From assembly GCA_030847615.1 (NCBI GenBank), contig JAUMIR010000003.1:290650265-290714264 (forward strand): a stretch of DNA of 64,000 nucleotides. Reading direction: 5' to 3'. The notes beneath the pieces are model-generated. The model made no database searches and had not been told where the DNA came from. It saw only the letters and a program-made list of their open reading frames with translations. This document shows, piece after piece, positions 20,736 through 32,351 of this stretch (its first letter is position 1; each line of letters begins with the position of its first letter). Origin of the DNA: Gambelia wislizenii (lineage: Eukaryota; Chordata; Lepidosauria; Squamata; Crotaphytidae). The translations under genes and the position numbers were made by a program.

Positions 20736-22689
20736 AAACTGAAATTTTGTCTCTTAGGGGTGCCACCCAGACTGTATTGCAAGCTGACTTTGCATTCAGA
20801 GAACAGAACCCTAACAAGGCATCCTGTTAGTTATCTAAAGGACCAATCTGGCCTTACCAACTTTTATAAAATCTAAGTGTCAGAAACAAAACTTAGAAAA
20901 AATTATTTTTGTACTTCTGCTCCCAGAGACCCCTAGACAACATGGCCACTGGACATGCTGACTTGGCAATTTGGGGAGTTGACATTCAAAAAGTAACTTC
21001 TCCTCCAAATTCCATTCAGAACCTGCTGTTTAGCTTCATCAATTTGTCTTTCTGTAGATAATCTTCATGGCTAAGCTCCTGACAGATCTTGGGGTGCACT
21101 GCATTATGCTACTTGCTTCTGACTCTTCTGAAGTGCAGTTCCTATTCCCTAATTCTTTCCAGCCACATCATACTGACATCCAGTTGTTGTCTAGACCCTG
21201 AACCTCACTGTTTTGGGTTTGCCAGACACTATTATTTTCTCAACACTCTGGGTTTCCAGTGGCATGTTTTATAGCAGATGTTTATCTTCATGCATGGTGA
21301 GAGTGGACATGGCTTTTAAATATATGATCAATAGCTTGTAGTCTTCAGAAATGCATATATACTGTACAATTGTTTTCATTCATAAACTACACATTCTAAA
21401 ATAATATCAAATAGTCATAATTTTCCAGACCCTGTGTCAACCCATGACATCTTGGGTAGCTTCTAGAACCCCAGTACTGCCACCTGCCCTGGGCCCATAT
21501 TTAAACAAACATTTTCACCAGGTGCTCTAGGTGACCCCATTTAATTTCCCATAAGGATTCCATTCTATCATCACTTTTGGAGATCATGTACATTAAAATG
21601 ACACCTCCATCAGAACATAGCTACTTGCTGCTACTATTTCTGCAAGGTAAGCCTGCCAAGTAGACTCACCAAAGAGTTCTTTCCCAAGAGCCTTCTCAAA
21701 CTTTGAGCTAGTCCTATGAAGTTCAGTGGGATTCCTATGAAACTGTATGAGAGAGATTTGTAGAGAAAAGCAAGCAGATATGATTCAGAGATCCTCTATC
21801 TCTTTAACATAAATTGTCTCATTTGAGCCAGCTGCTGGTTCAGTGTTCAGAAAATTGTGGTTTAGAAACCACATTTTCTATTCTGATTGCATAAGCTAAA
21901 ATGATATTATAGAACTTATAGCACTGCTATTGACAGAGAGCTTAGAACACTAAATGTGTCAGGCGTACTACTTATGATAACATAATCTGCAGATGCTCCA
22001 GTTATTCATCTTAACACAATCAGCTTCCCTGTTTCTTTGTAGGGGCTAAATGCACTGAGGTTTGAGTTGGCTCCCTTTTTAAAGTTAATACTTTTATTCA
22101 TGAAGTTCAAACAGTAGAGGATTATATATTTAGGTCTAGATAGTACAAGCCTGTTCCCTGCAGACTCATGTAAGGAAGTTTGCCATTGTCAGCTTCTGTA
22201 CTTTAGCATTAATATCCATGACTAGGAAACAGGTGAAATAAGCTTAACGTGGTATGTGGTACATGATGACAACCTTGTAGGTAGCTTATATTCAAAAGAA
22301 AACTGTCCAGAAGGACTTTAAAACTGAGCAGGATATATTTCAAAATTAAGGAAACAAAGTCAAAATGTAAGTAATATAAAATACTTTTGATATACCACAC
22401 CACTCTATGCACTCATTTATATGCCCAGGGGTTAGGGAATGAGCCTGTTTATTAAAATATGGTTTACCATGATCAGAGTAAAGGTGAACTAAAGTTATAT
22501 GCTCAAATAAACACATACACTGGTTATTTTTTCCTACTCATGCTATAAGTTGTTGTTATTTTCAGTGAAACTTCTGTACAAGCCTGGTGTGCATATATAA
22601 GCCAAAGATGAAAAGAATCATCATAAATATGTGAATATCAAATGAAAAAGTGTCTCCCCAAGTGTCAGGAAATCCTGATGAGTAGAATC
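20736..22689. other. Unannotated AT-rich sequence
   Basis: No supported gene or repeat over about 1.9 kb. Short open frames on both strands show no domains. Confidence 0.45.
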
Positions 22690-22782
22690 CTGGAATGTGA
22701 AGTCAAAGGCTTTCACGGCCGGCATCCATAGGTTGTCTGTGGGTTTTTTCCTGGGTTGTGAGGCCATGTTCTGGAAGACTTG

Positions 22783-22828
22783 ATTCCTGACGTTTTGCCT
22801 GCATCTGTGGCTGGCATCTTCAGAGAAT
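22783..22828 (-). ncRNA. Decayed hammerhead ribozyme, opposite arm
   Basis: On the minus strand the same parts occur: ATTCT, CTGAAGA, GCC/GGC stem II, then AAAA instead of GAAA, then CGTC and AGGAAT. Loss of the first G of GAAA should abolish cleavage. The change fits G-to-A decay of a CpG. Confidence 0.6.
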
Positions 22829-22967
22829 GGTTGGGTAGGAGTGTGTGCGAGGTTTATATACTGTGAGCCCCTGTTGGAGAGGATATGTAAACACAAATTT
22901 ACATATCCTCTCCACAGGGTTTCACAGCATATAACCCCCCCCCACACACACACACTCCTACCCAACC

Positions 22968-23013
22968 ATTCTCTGAAGATGCCAGCCACAGATGCAGGTG
23001 AAATGTCAGGAAT
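22968..23013 (+). ncRNA. Hammerhead ribozyme of a Penelope-like element
   Basis: All core parts appear in order: stem I 5' strand ATTCT (22968-22972), CTGAAGA (22973-22979, matching CUGANGA), stem II GCC (22981-22983) with GGT (22997-22999) closing a 13-nt loop, GAAA (23000-23003), TGTC (cleavage expected after C23007), and the stem I 3' strand AGGAAT, which pairs with ATTCT. Stem III is minimal, as in the minimal hammerheads known from Penelope-like elements. The role in the family is processing of tandem transcripts. Activity here is inferred, not shown. Confidence 0.7.
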
Positions 23014-23089
23014 AAACTCTTTCAGAACATGTCCTCACAGCCTGTGAAAAAATCCACAAACAACCTAAAAATCCTGGAACCTTAACAGT

Positions 23090-24180
23090 TTGGAACTTAT
23101 TCTGCATGAAAAATAAGCATGGGTGTTTTCTGGACAAAAATATTATTTTCTGCACAGAGAGCAAGATTACTGCACAGGAAAAACCGTTTTCTGTGCAAGT
23201 AACATTATTTATGAACAGGGGAAAAAAACCCTTTCCATATAGAAAATAGTGTATTTTGTGCAACTCCCTTCACATCGAATTTTCACAGAATAAATCCTGA
23301 AAATGTGAATAGTGATGAAAAACTGCACAGGTTTTAAGAACTTTTTCACAGTAGGAGGGGGGAAATAGTTAAGTAATGTATACATTGTCCATGAGCACAA
23401 TATTTACAAATATTTACATCCCTAGCATGAGGTCATCTTAAGCAGTAAGGGCAGGATGATGCTAAGTAAATCAGGTATAGTGAAAGATGGGAAACAGAGG
23501 ACTGTCATTAACACAGCAGCTCAAAGCACTGGCATGGCAAAGGGAGGCTTTGTCAAACCAATCTCTCATGACTTTTTCAGATTTGGAAATATGGCACACA
23601 CAGGAAGGATCTTAATGGACCTGCATAGTCTGATTGCTTCCTAGCTGACTGTTTATGGAGTAATGATATGGCCAAGGGACCCTTAGCATGTCTTATATGT
23701 ATGTGGCACAAAGAGGAAAGACTTAATATTTTATAGTCCCAATGTTCAGATTAAAGTAGAGCTGTCCAAATAAGATACATAGCACGTAGGGACAGAAAGA
23801 ATATTTGAAAACATTGAAAAATGGTTGAAAAATTAGTTTCTCAAGTATTGGGAAATACTATTGAGGAAAATCATAAAGAGGCAAGAGGCTTAGAGTTCTT
23901 TACTTATTCTGCCTTGTGACTTGTGCAGGCCTTTTCTGCATAGGAAACAAAACTGGTTTTGTTTTTGTTTTTTGCACAGAAAAAGGGGTATTTTTTGGTA
24001 CAGGTAATGTGCTTTCTGTGCAGACAATGTTGTTTTTTTGCCCAGAAACCTTATTTTCTCTGATGGAAGTGCCCATTTCTGTGGTGGTGGTGGGGAAACC
24101 TTGCATTTTTCCTTCAGAGAAACTGTCAATAGTTTTTGAAAGGTGCACTGTTTTCATTGTACACAAAACTGCGTAGCAAA
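23090..24180. repeat. Degenerate TTTTCTGCACAG-word repeat
   Basis: TTTTCTGCACAG, TTTCTGTGCA, TTTTTTGCACAG and their complements recur about every 25-35 bases at 23135-23350 and again at 23930-24080. Between the two clusters (23400-23900) I see nothing. The units are too diverged to call a clean satellite. Confidence 0.45.
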
Positions 24181-24517
24181 ATGCTATTATTTCTATGATG
24201 TGCAATATTAGACATATACATTCATAAGCTTGTCACTGTCTGTAGTTTAACCCATTGAAATTCCTCATGGTTTTTGTTTGTTTGTTTGTTTAATTTTATT
24301 TTACGATAAGTAGGCACAGGAAGAATTTTACTCAGCCTGTCTCAGCTATCTTAATCCCAAATACACAGAATACCAGAAATATTATAATTTAAGGAAAGTA
24401 CGTTTTTCACAAATATATTATTACTGGCTTTCCCCTTCACTTACTGGCAACATTTAAAATGAGAGAGAGAGAGAGAGAGAACCAGTTCTGAGCACAGAAG
24501 GCAAAGCTGGAGGGGAC

Positions 24518-24979
24518 CTGCAGGTCCATTCTGATGCGGCGGGCAGCCTGGGTTTCGGAGTCTACTACAATGGCCACTGGTGTGCACAGCCATGGCCTCA
24601 GGAATGGAAGGGGGCTGGGCTGTCCAGGGACCTCACCTTCTTGGATTTTTTTGCCATTCTGGTGGCCATCACATTATGGAGGGGAGAATTCAGGGACAAA
24701 AGGGTGTGGTTTTGGTGAGACAATCAGGCAGTGGTTAGGATCATCAACAGGCAGTCCTCCAGGTCAGAGAGGGTCAGGAGACTGGTGCGCAGGTTCGTGC
24801 TAGTTTGCCTGGAGTCCAACATTAGTTTCCAAGCCCAGAACATTCCAGGCATGGATAACGAGGTAGCAGATGCCTTATCTCGATTTCAGGAGGAGCGTTT
24901 CCGCTTGCTGGCCCCGAACACCAACGAGATGGCGGTCTCATTCCCGGCAGAGCTCTGGAGCCTTGGGAGCGAATCATGA
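24518..24979 (+). pseudogene. Ngaro-like RNase H domain
   Basis: In one frame: LQVHSDAAGSLGFG (first Asp of the RNase H fold), GHWCAQPWP, then one stop (TGA near 24716), DNQAVVRIINRQSS, and the typical C-terminal end PGMDNEVADALSR. In the family this domain removes the RNA strand during reverse transcription. The RT domain upstream is lost by truncation. Confidence 0.75.
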
Positions 24980-25099
24980 TCCAGGGCGTAGCGGACTCCT
25001 TGGTGCCACCCACAAGGGCAAGCTACAAGAGAGTAGCCTCCCAGTTCTTGGCTTTCCGATGAGAGCATGTCTATGGGGCAGCCTGGCCAGCATCCGAAC

Positions 25100-25880
25100 G
25101 AGAGGTACTGCATTACCTGGCATCATTAAGGGAAAGGGGTTTGGCATCCAGAACCATCACAGGACAGGCAGCAGACATCTCCTTGTTCAGCAAAGTGGCC
25201 GGCCATGGTGACCCCTGTGATTCCTTCATGGTGAGAAAGGCCATGGAGGGTTGGAGAAGGGCAACTCCAAAGGTCGCAGATGGGCAGCGACCATTATCAT
25301 ACGAGCTGCTGGGGGAACTGGTGGTGCTGCTGCCAACCATATGCCATTCTAAGTACGAGGTGCTGCTTTTCAGCACAGCTTACACTTGCCTTTCTTGGGG
25401 CTCTGAGAGTGGAGGAGGCTGCCTGCTCTTCCAAGAAGGATGCGTCTGGAAGGGCCTTGCAGACGCATCCCTTTCAATGCAATGTAGCCCTTTCAGAAGG
25501 GAGCATGACTCTGCACATACGGCGTTCGAAGGCTGACCAGCACGGCCGTGGGGCCACCTTGCGGCTGCAACAGGTGGCGGGATCCTCCCCATGCCCAGTT
25601 GCCTCCATGCAGAGTTTCCTGCAGATGAGAGGCTTGGGTAGCGGCCCCCTGTTTAGGCACCTGGACGGGCTTCCCCAGACCCGGTTTCAATTTGTGGGCA
25701 TGTTGAAGAAGGCCCTGCATCGGATGGGGCTGCCGGCAGAGGAATTCAGCAGTCACTCATTCTGGATAGGAACTGCAACCATGGCAGCATCGGGGGGCTT
25801 GTCAGCAGAGTCCATCATGTGATTGGGTCGCTAGCGGTCCGGGGCCTATGCAGCATATATCCGGCCAGAGAGAGAGAACT
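25100..25880 (+). pseudogene. Ngaro-like tyrosine recombinase
   Basis: The N-terminal part is in one frame (about 25141-25380); after a frameshift the catalytic part follows: LGALRVEE (first Arg), IRRSKADQ (Lys strand), then HSFWIGTATMAAS, where the family has HSFR, so the second catalytic Arg is Trp. Directly after, SIM is followed by two in-frame stops (TGA, TAG) before GAYAAYIRP, which holds the nucleophilic Tyr. The three changes fit C-to-T or G-to-A decay. In the family this enzyme inserts a circular cDNA without the staggered cuts of DDE integrases. This copy is dead. Confidence 0.8.
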
Positions 25881-26063
25881 GCGGGCATGGGCAGGGGCCA
25901 CTTTGGATCAGTAGGGCTGTCTGTTGATGTGGGTAATGGTTGGCGGAAGGCGGTTCCCATGGGGAATGCCTTGATGGCAGATGTCATGGGTTGTGATGTC
26001 CCATGTCGGTTCCCATGGGCGGTTCCCATGGGTCCCTTAATGGTGGATGTCATGGGAATAAGT

Positions 26064-26133
26064 AGGGGGTCTCCGACAAGTACAAGTTCAAGTACTAGTT
26101 CAAGTTCAAGTTCACATTCAAGGAGAGCCCTCC
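26064..26133 (+). repeat. Hairpin with AAGTTC-rich loop, copy 2
   Basis: AGGGGGTCTCC pairs with GGAGAGCCCTCC. The loop is made of AAGTTC-like hexamers. It lies about 200 bp after the recombinase and thus ties the solo termini to this element. Confidence 0.65.
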
Positions 26134-26486
26134 CCTTGCTTATAACCTTCACTTGTTTGCAGGGGAGGAGAGAGAGTCAGGCGGGTCAGCCTGGCCATCA
26201 CCTCTCTCCTCCAAAAGTGTCGGGATTGACCGACACGTAGCCATTGATCCGCATGGGAGGAGCAATGAGAGATCACGACCCATGCATGGCTGCCAACTGT
26301 TTAGTTTACAAATTGTGGCCAATTTATTGCCAACAACAATGTTTTACGATTCTACAATGTATTTACTAATCTGTACTTAACCCATGTTTTTCCAAAGATG
26401 TAGAAAATATATCTGTTAGAAGCCACCATAGTGAGTACTTGTCTTGTTATTTGAGGGCGGAAGGGGCGGTATGGTCTGGGTCTGCA

Positions 26487-27445
26487 AGGCAAAGCTCAGC
26501 TATGGCATATACTGAGAAATGGGTAAAACTCTGTTAGATTTTGATCTGTGGAGCTTCTTGCTCACAGAGACACAATTAGGATTCAGAAAGAATCCTGATG
26601 TAGTTTCCATTCATAGTAAGTAGGTACCTTGTGTAGGCTTATTTATGCCAATTAAATGTATGCTGAAAAAGTATTCAGAATTGTAGCAATAAACCTTCTG
26701 TCTGACAGGAAAGAAACCTTTGGTTAGTGTACATGTCTATTTACAGTGACCTTTTTATGGTAAAGTGAATCAAATAAAATGACTAATATAAAACGATTTA
26801 GATGCTAACGTGGTTTAAAATAGCCAGAAGGGCACTTATGTCTCATTTATGCTTAATTAGTAAATACCATGAGAGCAAATAATATGATGATGCAACAAAT
26901 AAATGTTTTTGGCTTATTTAAGAGGAGACAAATTGCCAGTGTTTTTTTGTCTGAAATACAAATATAATTTAGTGTTAGGTACATATTTTGCTCTATTGTA
27001 ATGGGTTGTCTTTATATAAAACAACACAAGGGCAGCAATTCTATGAATACTTACTTCGGTTTAAATCCAGTGTTACGGGATTGACTTGACATATTTTATG
27101 TGTATATTTTGCAATTTTCAGGATTGAAATGGGGAATATAGCAATGTTAATATGAAAGTGACTGTATACTGTTTAAAAATATGCAATACTGTTTACTGTT
27201 TAAAAATATGTAATCTAAGTTTAATAAAAGTAAAAAAACAGTGAAAGAGTAAAACATGTTAGCCCCCAGCTAAAAGGCAAACAATAAGACAATGAAAGCA
27301 ATTAAGACAGAACAGTCTAGCTGAGAATGATAGTAAATAAGTGATGTAACCATATCTAAAGAATAATAACAGTGATAGAAGCCCAGTAGAAGGACCCAGC
27401 AAAAGAAAGGAAAAAAGCTCAAAACAAACACAAGCAGTGCACTAA
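26487..27445. other. Unannotated AT-rich sequence
   Basis: No gene. A small local duplication, ACTGTTTAAAAATATG, occurs twice at 27165-27215. Confidence 0.45.
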
Positions 27446-27758
27446 GGAGATAATCAGATGTGGCAAAAGGCCCAAGAGGAGCATGCAAGGACAATGTTAC
27501 TGTACTGCAAATGGGTCCCGGTTTCAAATGATGTCATCATCCTCACATGCTCAGTCTATGCTGCAGCTGTGAGTAAGGTATCACTTTTCATTAATGGGAT
27601 CTCTCCATCAATTGAATTGAAAGTGATACCTTATTCACGGCTGCATCACAGACTGAGCACATGAGGATGATGATGTCAGAAACCAGGACATGTTCACATA
27701 CAGTAATGTCATCCTTGTATGCTCCTCTTGGGCTTTCTGACTGTGTCTGGTAATCTCC
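27446..27758. mobile_element. Palindromic Harbinger-like MITE, family 1 short form
   Basis: The 313-bp element starts GGAGATAATCAGATG and ends TGGTAATCTCC, flanked by TAA on both sides (27443-27445, 27759-27761). The inner arms are complementary (GAGGAGCATGCAAGGA with TCCTTGTATGCTCCTC; AAGTGATACCTTATTC with GAGTAAGGTATCACTT). No transposase is encoded. Confidence 0.85.
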
Positions 27759-28374
27759 TAAGTGATGCTTGAAGACAGAGAGCCAAAATTTGTGAGTCAA
27801 CATATCTGTTTTTTTGGGTGCAATAGGATGATGGGTTGTGATATTCAGATCTTTTTATCAGGCAAGATGATACAAACCCAGAAGGAGGAAAAGGAGAAAA
27901 AACAATCTTTACATTGTGTAGGTTTTAATAGATTGGTTCAGTTGATTGGGAACTGCAGTTGTCTATTTTAAAATATAAAATGGTTATAAGTTGCACTGTT
28001 TTGTGGAACTCTGGCTCTTCCAAAGGCACCAGGGATCAACGTTTGCAGGAGACCAGGATTTTAGTGTTATCTAAGTATAACAAGAGCTGTTAGTCTGATC
28101 TCATCTATCATCTCTCTGACCCGGAAACACCTACAACAGGGCCAAAAACTCCAGCTACAAGTGAAGCAAGCAACTTGTATTGCTATGCACAGGTAGCCCT
28201 GTGCTAGCATCTAGTGGGCAACTGCCATCTTGTTACAAAACATGCCAGCAGCTTTTCAGCCTCACAAAATAAAGGAAGCTTGTAAAATGCATCTATACAT
28301 CCAGCATAGGCTCTACAGTGTCTGGATTGCTAGTGGGAAAGCTAGAGCTGCTTTGCTGTTCACCTTCTGTCTAA

Positions 28375-28702
28375 GGACTTTTTCAGATGGGGTTTTGCAA
28401 TGCTAGCAGCCTCGTTCCCATTGCGCTGCAGAGCATCTCTTTCGGATGATGCTCTCCCCTGCCGATACTGTTGCGTAACTGCTGGGATGCTGCAGTATTA
28501 TATTTGGCAGTTTTCTAATCACGAAAGTTGATCATGATTAGAAAAGCGCCAAATATGGTGCTGACGCATCCCAGCAGTTACGCACAGTATTGGCAGAGAA
28601 TCGGCAGGGGAGAGCGTCATCCGAAAGGGACGCCCTGCAGCACAGCAGCCTCACAACGGGGATGAGGCTGCTAGTGTTACAAAACCCCATCCGAAAAAGT
28701 CC
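28375..28702. mobile_element. Palindromic Harbinger-like MITE, family 3
   Basis: The 328-bp element has long complementary arms: GGACTTTTTCAGATGGGG at the left, CCCCATCCGAAAAAGTCC at the right, with TAA at both flanks (28372-28374, 28703-28705). Inner arms also pair (GCGTAACTGCTGGGATGC with GCATCCCAGCAGTTACGC). The centre is near 28528. Confidence 0.85.
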
Positions 28703-29046
28703 TAAGTTGATGGGCAAAGGCATGCAGTCATTATTTGAGTCACTCAGAAATGTCTGCCATCAGTAATAGACTGGATGAGAACAAACAAATTGAAACTTAA
28801 TCCAGATAAGACAGAGGTATTCCTGGTTAGTTGGAAGTCAAATCAAGGCATAGGAATTCAGCCTGTGTTAGATGGGGTTACACTCCCTGTGAAGACACAG
28901 GTTCACAGTTTGTACTGGATATAGCTCTGAACCTATAGGCTCAGGTTTCTGTGGTGGCAGTGTGTGGTTTTGCATATTTAAAGCTTGTACACCAATTGAA
29001 CCCATTGCTTCAGATGCTGGATCTGGCCACAGTAGTACATTCCATA

Positions 29047-29269
29047 GGGGGAATCCACATGAAACAAATAACCCAGTCTGAAACTGGATTATTTGCATGG
29101 TTCTTTCCTATGGAATCCTGGGATTTGTAGTTTTTACAAGATCTGTAACCTTCTCTGCCAAAGAGTGCTCATTCTTGACCAAACTACAAATCCCAGTATT
29201 CCATAGGAAGGAGCCATGTAAATAATCCAGTTTCAACCTGGATTTTTTTTTTTTAGTGTGGATACCCCC
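29047..29269. mobile_element. Palindromic Harbinger-like MITE, family 2, second copy
   Basis: It starts GGGGGAATCCACATG and ends GTGTGGATACCCCC. Inner arms contain ACTACAAATCCCAG and CTGGGATTTGTAGT, as in 10265-10483. It sits inside the L2-like LINE. Flanking triplets are ATA and TTA, so the duplication is not exact. Confidence 0.75.
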
Positions 29270-29376
29270 TTAGCTTCATCCCATTTGGACTATTGTAATG
29301 CACACTACATGGGACTGTCTTTGAAGAATGTTCAGGAACTTCAGGTAGTACAAAGAGCTTCAGCCAGACTATTAAC

Positions 29377-29724
29377 TTGTCAGGTTACAGTGATCATACC
29401 TCTCCCCTGTTAAAACAGCTCAATGGGTTGCCAGTTTGTTTCCAGACAGAATTCAAAGTGCTTGTGATGATTTATGAAGCCCTATATGGCTCAGATCCAG
29501 GCTATCTAGCAGACTGTATCTCCCTATATGAGACAGCCTGGGCTCTGAGATCATCAGGAGAGGCCCTTCTCTCAGTCCCACCACCATCACAAGCATGGCT
29601 GGTGTACGTGAGAACGGCTTTCTCAGTGGCTGCTGCCAGACTCTGGAACTCTCTTTCCAGGGAAGCCTTAATGGCCCTCTCCCTGCTGTCTTTCCATCTC
29701 CAGGCAAAGACACTTTTATTCTGA
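29377..29724 (+). pseudogene. L2-like ORF2 C-terminus
   Basis: The frame reads HTSPLLKQLNGLPVCFQ, FKVLVMIYEALYG, LRSSGEALLSVP, then AFSVAAARLWNSLSREA and ends in LQAKTLLF. This is the C-terminal signature of L2-group LINE proteins (HWLPV, LRSS, FSVAAPKLWNSLP). The frame is open here but isolated from the RT by the MITE and frameshifts. Confidence 0.75.
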
Positions 29725-29980
29725 CAGGCTTTTAAAATGGAACATTTTTTAAAAAAATGGGCTGAGGGTGCTGTACTGTTTCATACTGAACTATTTTAAT
29801 TATAGTTTTTTTAATATTTTAATGGTATTTTATCTTTTTAAGTGTAGTTTTAAATAATTTTAATATTGTCGAAGGTTTGATCCTATTTTAATGTTCATTT
29901 TTTCGTATGTTTTAAGGCATATTGTGTTTTTAAATTGTACAAAGCCTTGACCTATTGTTGTTGTTGTTGTTGTTGTTGAA

Positions 29981-31337
29981 GCATTTTCATTTCTCAAACA
30001 ATATATGCTCTTCATTATGGCAGAGTGATTTGACTCTAAATGTTCTGTTATACAATGAAAAAGAAGAATGAAACTGCAAGTCATAAACCATATGCTCCGG
30101 AGATGGCCCCATGTCTCTGAGTGGGAATTTAGTATGGCATGGATGCGTTGAATAAGATAGGATGATTATAAGGTTTTTCCTCTGTTTCTCCCTCCCCTTA
30201 TCCTCTCTCTCTCAAACACTTTCATTCAATATCTCTTCCCTCATAATGTGTGTGTGTTTGCATGTCCCTCTCTCTTCCCCCCTTTTCTCTCTCACACACA
30301 ATCTCCACAACACTCACACACATGCACATAGATACAACACCAACTAAGGTGGAAGGTCTCTCTGTATAAACTAAACATAGAAACAGTTTTGCGAAAGAGA
30401 GCGAAATATGCGGTATGGAGACATCATCGAGTATAGGGTGTTTTGTTTTATGGATGAGGTAGCAGGTCACCTGTGCTGTAAGTCAACATTTGCAGATAAA
30501 TGCAATATTACAGAAAAAGTCATAAGACTCAAGTGCTCTTTGCTCCAGAGGAAATAAAACTCCAACACAATGCTACTCTTGAGTCTCATCATTTGTGGAA
30601 GTGAGAAACATGAAAGTAGAGATGGAAGAGAAATATATTTAGCCTGAATTTTTAATCAAATATACTGTATAAAATTTGCCCTTCCTGGACTAGTTTGCAA
30701 TTTTGAACACTGTTATCCATTAGAGTGGGCATTTCTCTTAAATTAGAAGTGAATGCACAGCTTAGCTCAAAAATTGTGTACCAAAATCTATGAGTGTATT
30801 AGGGACACCATATATAGGGTATGTATGTTTGAGAAAGTAGCCTACAAAATTATGTTTATTAGGAGAAATCATATGCATGTGTGTATTTGTGTATGTGTTT
30901 GTGCATACATAATAAATTATGTTGCGTCTATTTAAAAAAACAAGCACAAAAACATTTATTTTTATATACAAATTCTCAAAACACATACAGTTTGCAGACT
31001 GATGCAGAAATGGGATGGGGCAGATATATAACTCAGTAGATGTGAAACTGACACATTCTGTGTCCAAATATGAGGAAGCATAAAGAGCAAGTGAAAGAAT
31101 ACAAGAAAAACATTTTCCCAAAATAGTAAACATTTACATATGAATATGAATGGGGGACAATGAACAAAAATAACTAAATGTCTTACTTCAGTTAACAAAG
31201 TAGATGTGAAGTAGCATTACTCCTTTAATAGAAACTTTGGTACCAGAGGCAGAAATGACATGGAAAAAATAGAGATAGGTTCCACCACTACAAAAGAGAA
31301 GAGCACTTCAAAAATTGTCAGCAAACTTTTTATCTAA
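29981..31337. other. Unannotated; low-complexity patches
   Basis: CT-rich and CA-rich patches at 30180-30330 and TG-rich words at 30870-30905. No supported gene. Confidence 0.45.
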
Positions 31338-31937
31338 GGAGATTATCAGACGAGCTTCTAAAAATGTTTTTCCCACTATATTTTAAAATGTAAGTATCCT
31401 GGCATAATAATACTTCTTATCACATGCTGCTGCAATCACAAGAAAGAACTGACCCAGAATTTTGGTAACATGACCGCTCACACTGTTTACTTTAACATTT
31501 TTGCATGTGTGAGACTTTGGCAGTTCTTAGCACACTTAAAAGTCTAAAAACATCTAAATAAACAAACAAAATGAACACACAAGCACTGAAACACACTTAA
31601 CTCTTCTTAGCAAATTGGGGAAGTTCATAAAAAAAAAAAAGTTCCATACCTAGTTTTCACATTCTCACCCACAAGTGTTCTGGCAGGGACTGTCCATTGA
31701 CTCTGAAATCACGACAACAGAATGGGATAGTTTCTCACACAGGCAGTACCACAAAAAAGAAAAAAAGAAAAGAAAAAGAAAGCCATGGGAGATCAATTGC
31801 CCGCTTTTGCCCACCTATAAAAAAAGAACACCATCTTCACAGCAGCAGAATGTGAGATGATGTCATGCAGTAGGGAAGCCCTTTCACAGTTTCCTGCCAT
31901 TGTTATAACACCGTATTTGCCATGTCTGATAATCTTC
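31338..31937 (+). mobile_element. Harbinger-like MITE, family 1 long form, copy 1
   Basis: Ends GGAGATTATCAGAC and GTCTGATAATCTTC, flanked by TAA (31335-31337, 31938-31940). About 600 bp, with no open frame of note. The middle shares CACAAGTGTTCTGGCAGGGA and CCATTGA with the copies at 39494-40010, 50692-51252 and 52022-52601. Confidence 0.8.
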
Positions 31938-32351
31938 TAAAATTAACACTTTGCACGTGTGTGAAATGAAACAACCAAATCAGAGAAGCCTTGCATAAGT
32001 AAAAAGAAATGTTTTGATCCATCTAGAAACCACTTGAAAGCTTCTTCCAGTATTTCTGTAAAAAAAAATCAGCCTCAGTTTCCTATTATTTCCATGTTGG
32101 TGGTCAAACATAGTTCTAGGGGTTGTTTTTGTTTAACATGCTAGGGGTGGCTGTTTTGCTGTTGATGCATGTTCAGTAAGGGATTCTGGAGCCACTTGCT
32201 TCATTACTTTCCCTGTTGTAGGCAGGCATACATAGCTACAGTTGGACCAGCTAGAGTAAAATTTCATTCTTTCCCAACTCAAGCTTTATTGCATTGTTTA
32301 CTGCAAACATGCTGCTGCAATCTGATTTGGAAAGTCTGTGCTTCTTCTTCG

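Larger units (their letters stand above)
22690..23060. mobile_element. Inverted Penelope-like termini
   Basis: Two PLE terminal segments face each other: 22700-22880 and 22895-23060 are reverse complements (CTGCATCTGTGGCTGGCATC against GATGCCAGCCACAGATGCAG; GAGAGGATATGTAAA against TTTACATATCCTCTCC). The left arm includes the common PLE string GGCTTTCACGGCCGGCATC. The centre near 22885-22895 is short. Such inverted terminal arrangements are known for Penelope-like elements. No RT or endonuclease frame lies between. Confidence 0.75.
24490..26486 (+). mobile_element. Ngaro/DIRS-like retrotransposon, 3' half
   Basis: The order is RNase H end, tyrosine recombinase, then a terminal region that ends in GGTCTGGGTCTGCA and matches the solo termini elsewhere in the window. 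RNase H plus a tyrosine recombinase instead of a DDE integrase defines the DIRS order; the RIGAAT-like C-terminus and AYAAYIRP ending fit Ngaro-type or related elements. The 5' part (gag, RT) is missing. Confidence 0.8.
28735..29980 (+). mobile_element. L2-like LINE, 3' part
   Basis: The plus strand encodes pieces of an RT (LNPDKTEVFLVSW near 28800, HLDYCNAHYM near 29285) and the C-terminal region, then an AT-rich 3' UTR ending in a GTT repeat at 29956-29978. The element is interrupted by a MITE at 29047-29269. Confidence 0.7.

Noticed and set aside
24463..24480. GA repeat as a regulatory GAGA element
   Set aside because: It is a plain microsatellite at the truncated 5' end of the Ngaro-like element.
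25848..26240. 130-codon plus-strand open frame after the recombinase
   Set aside because: It includes the hairpin with AAGTTC repeats (Ser/Thr-rich translation) and is non-coding in the related termini.
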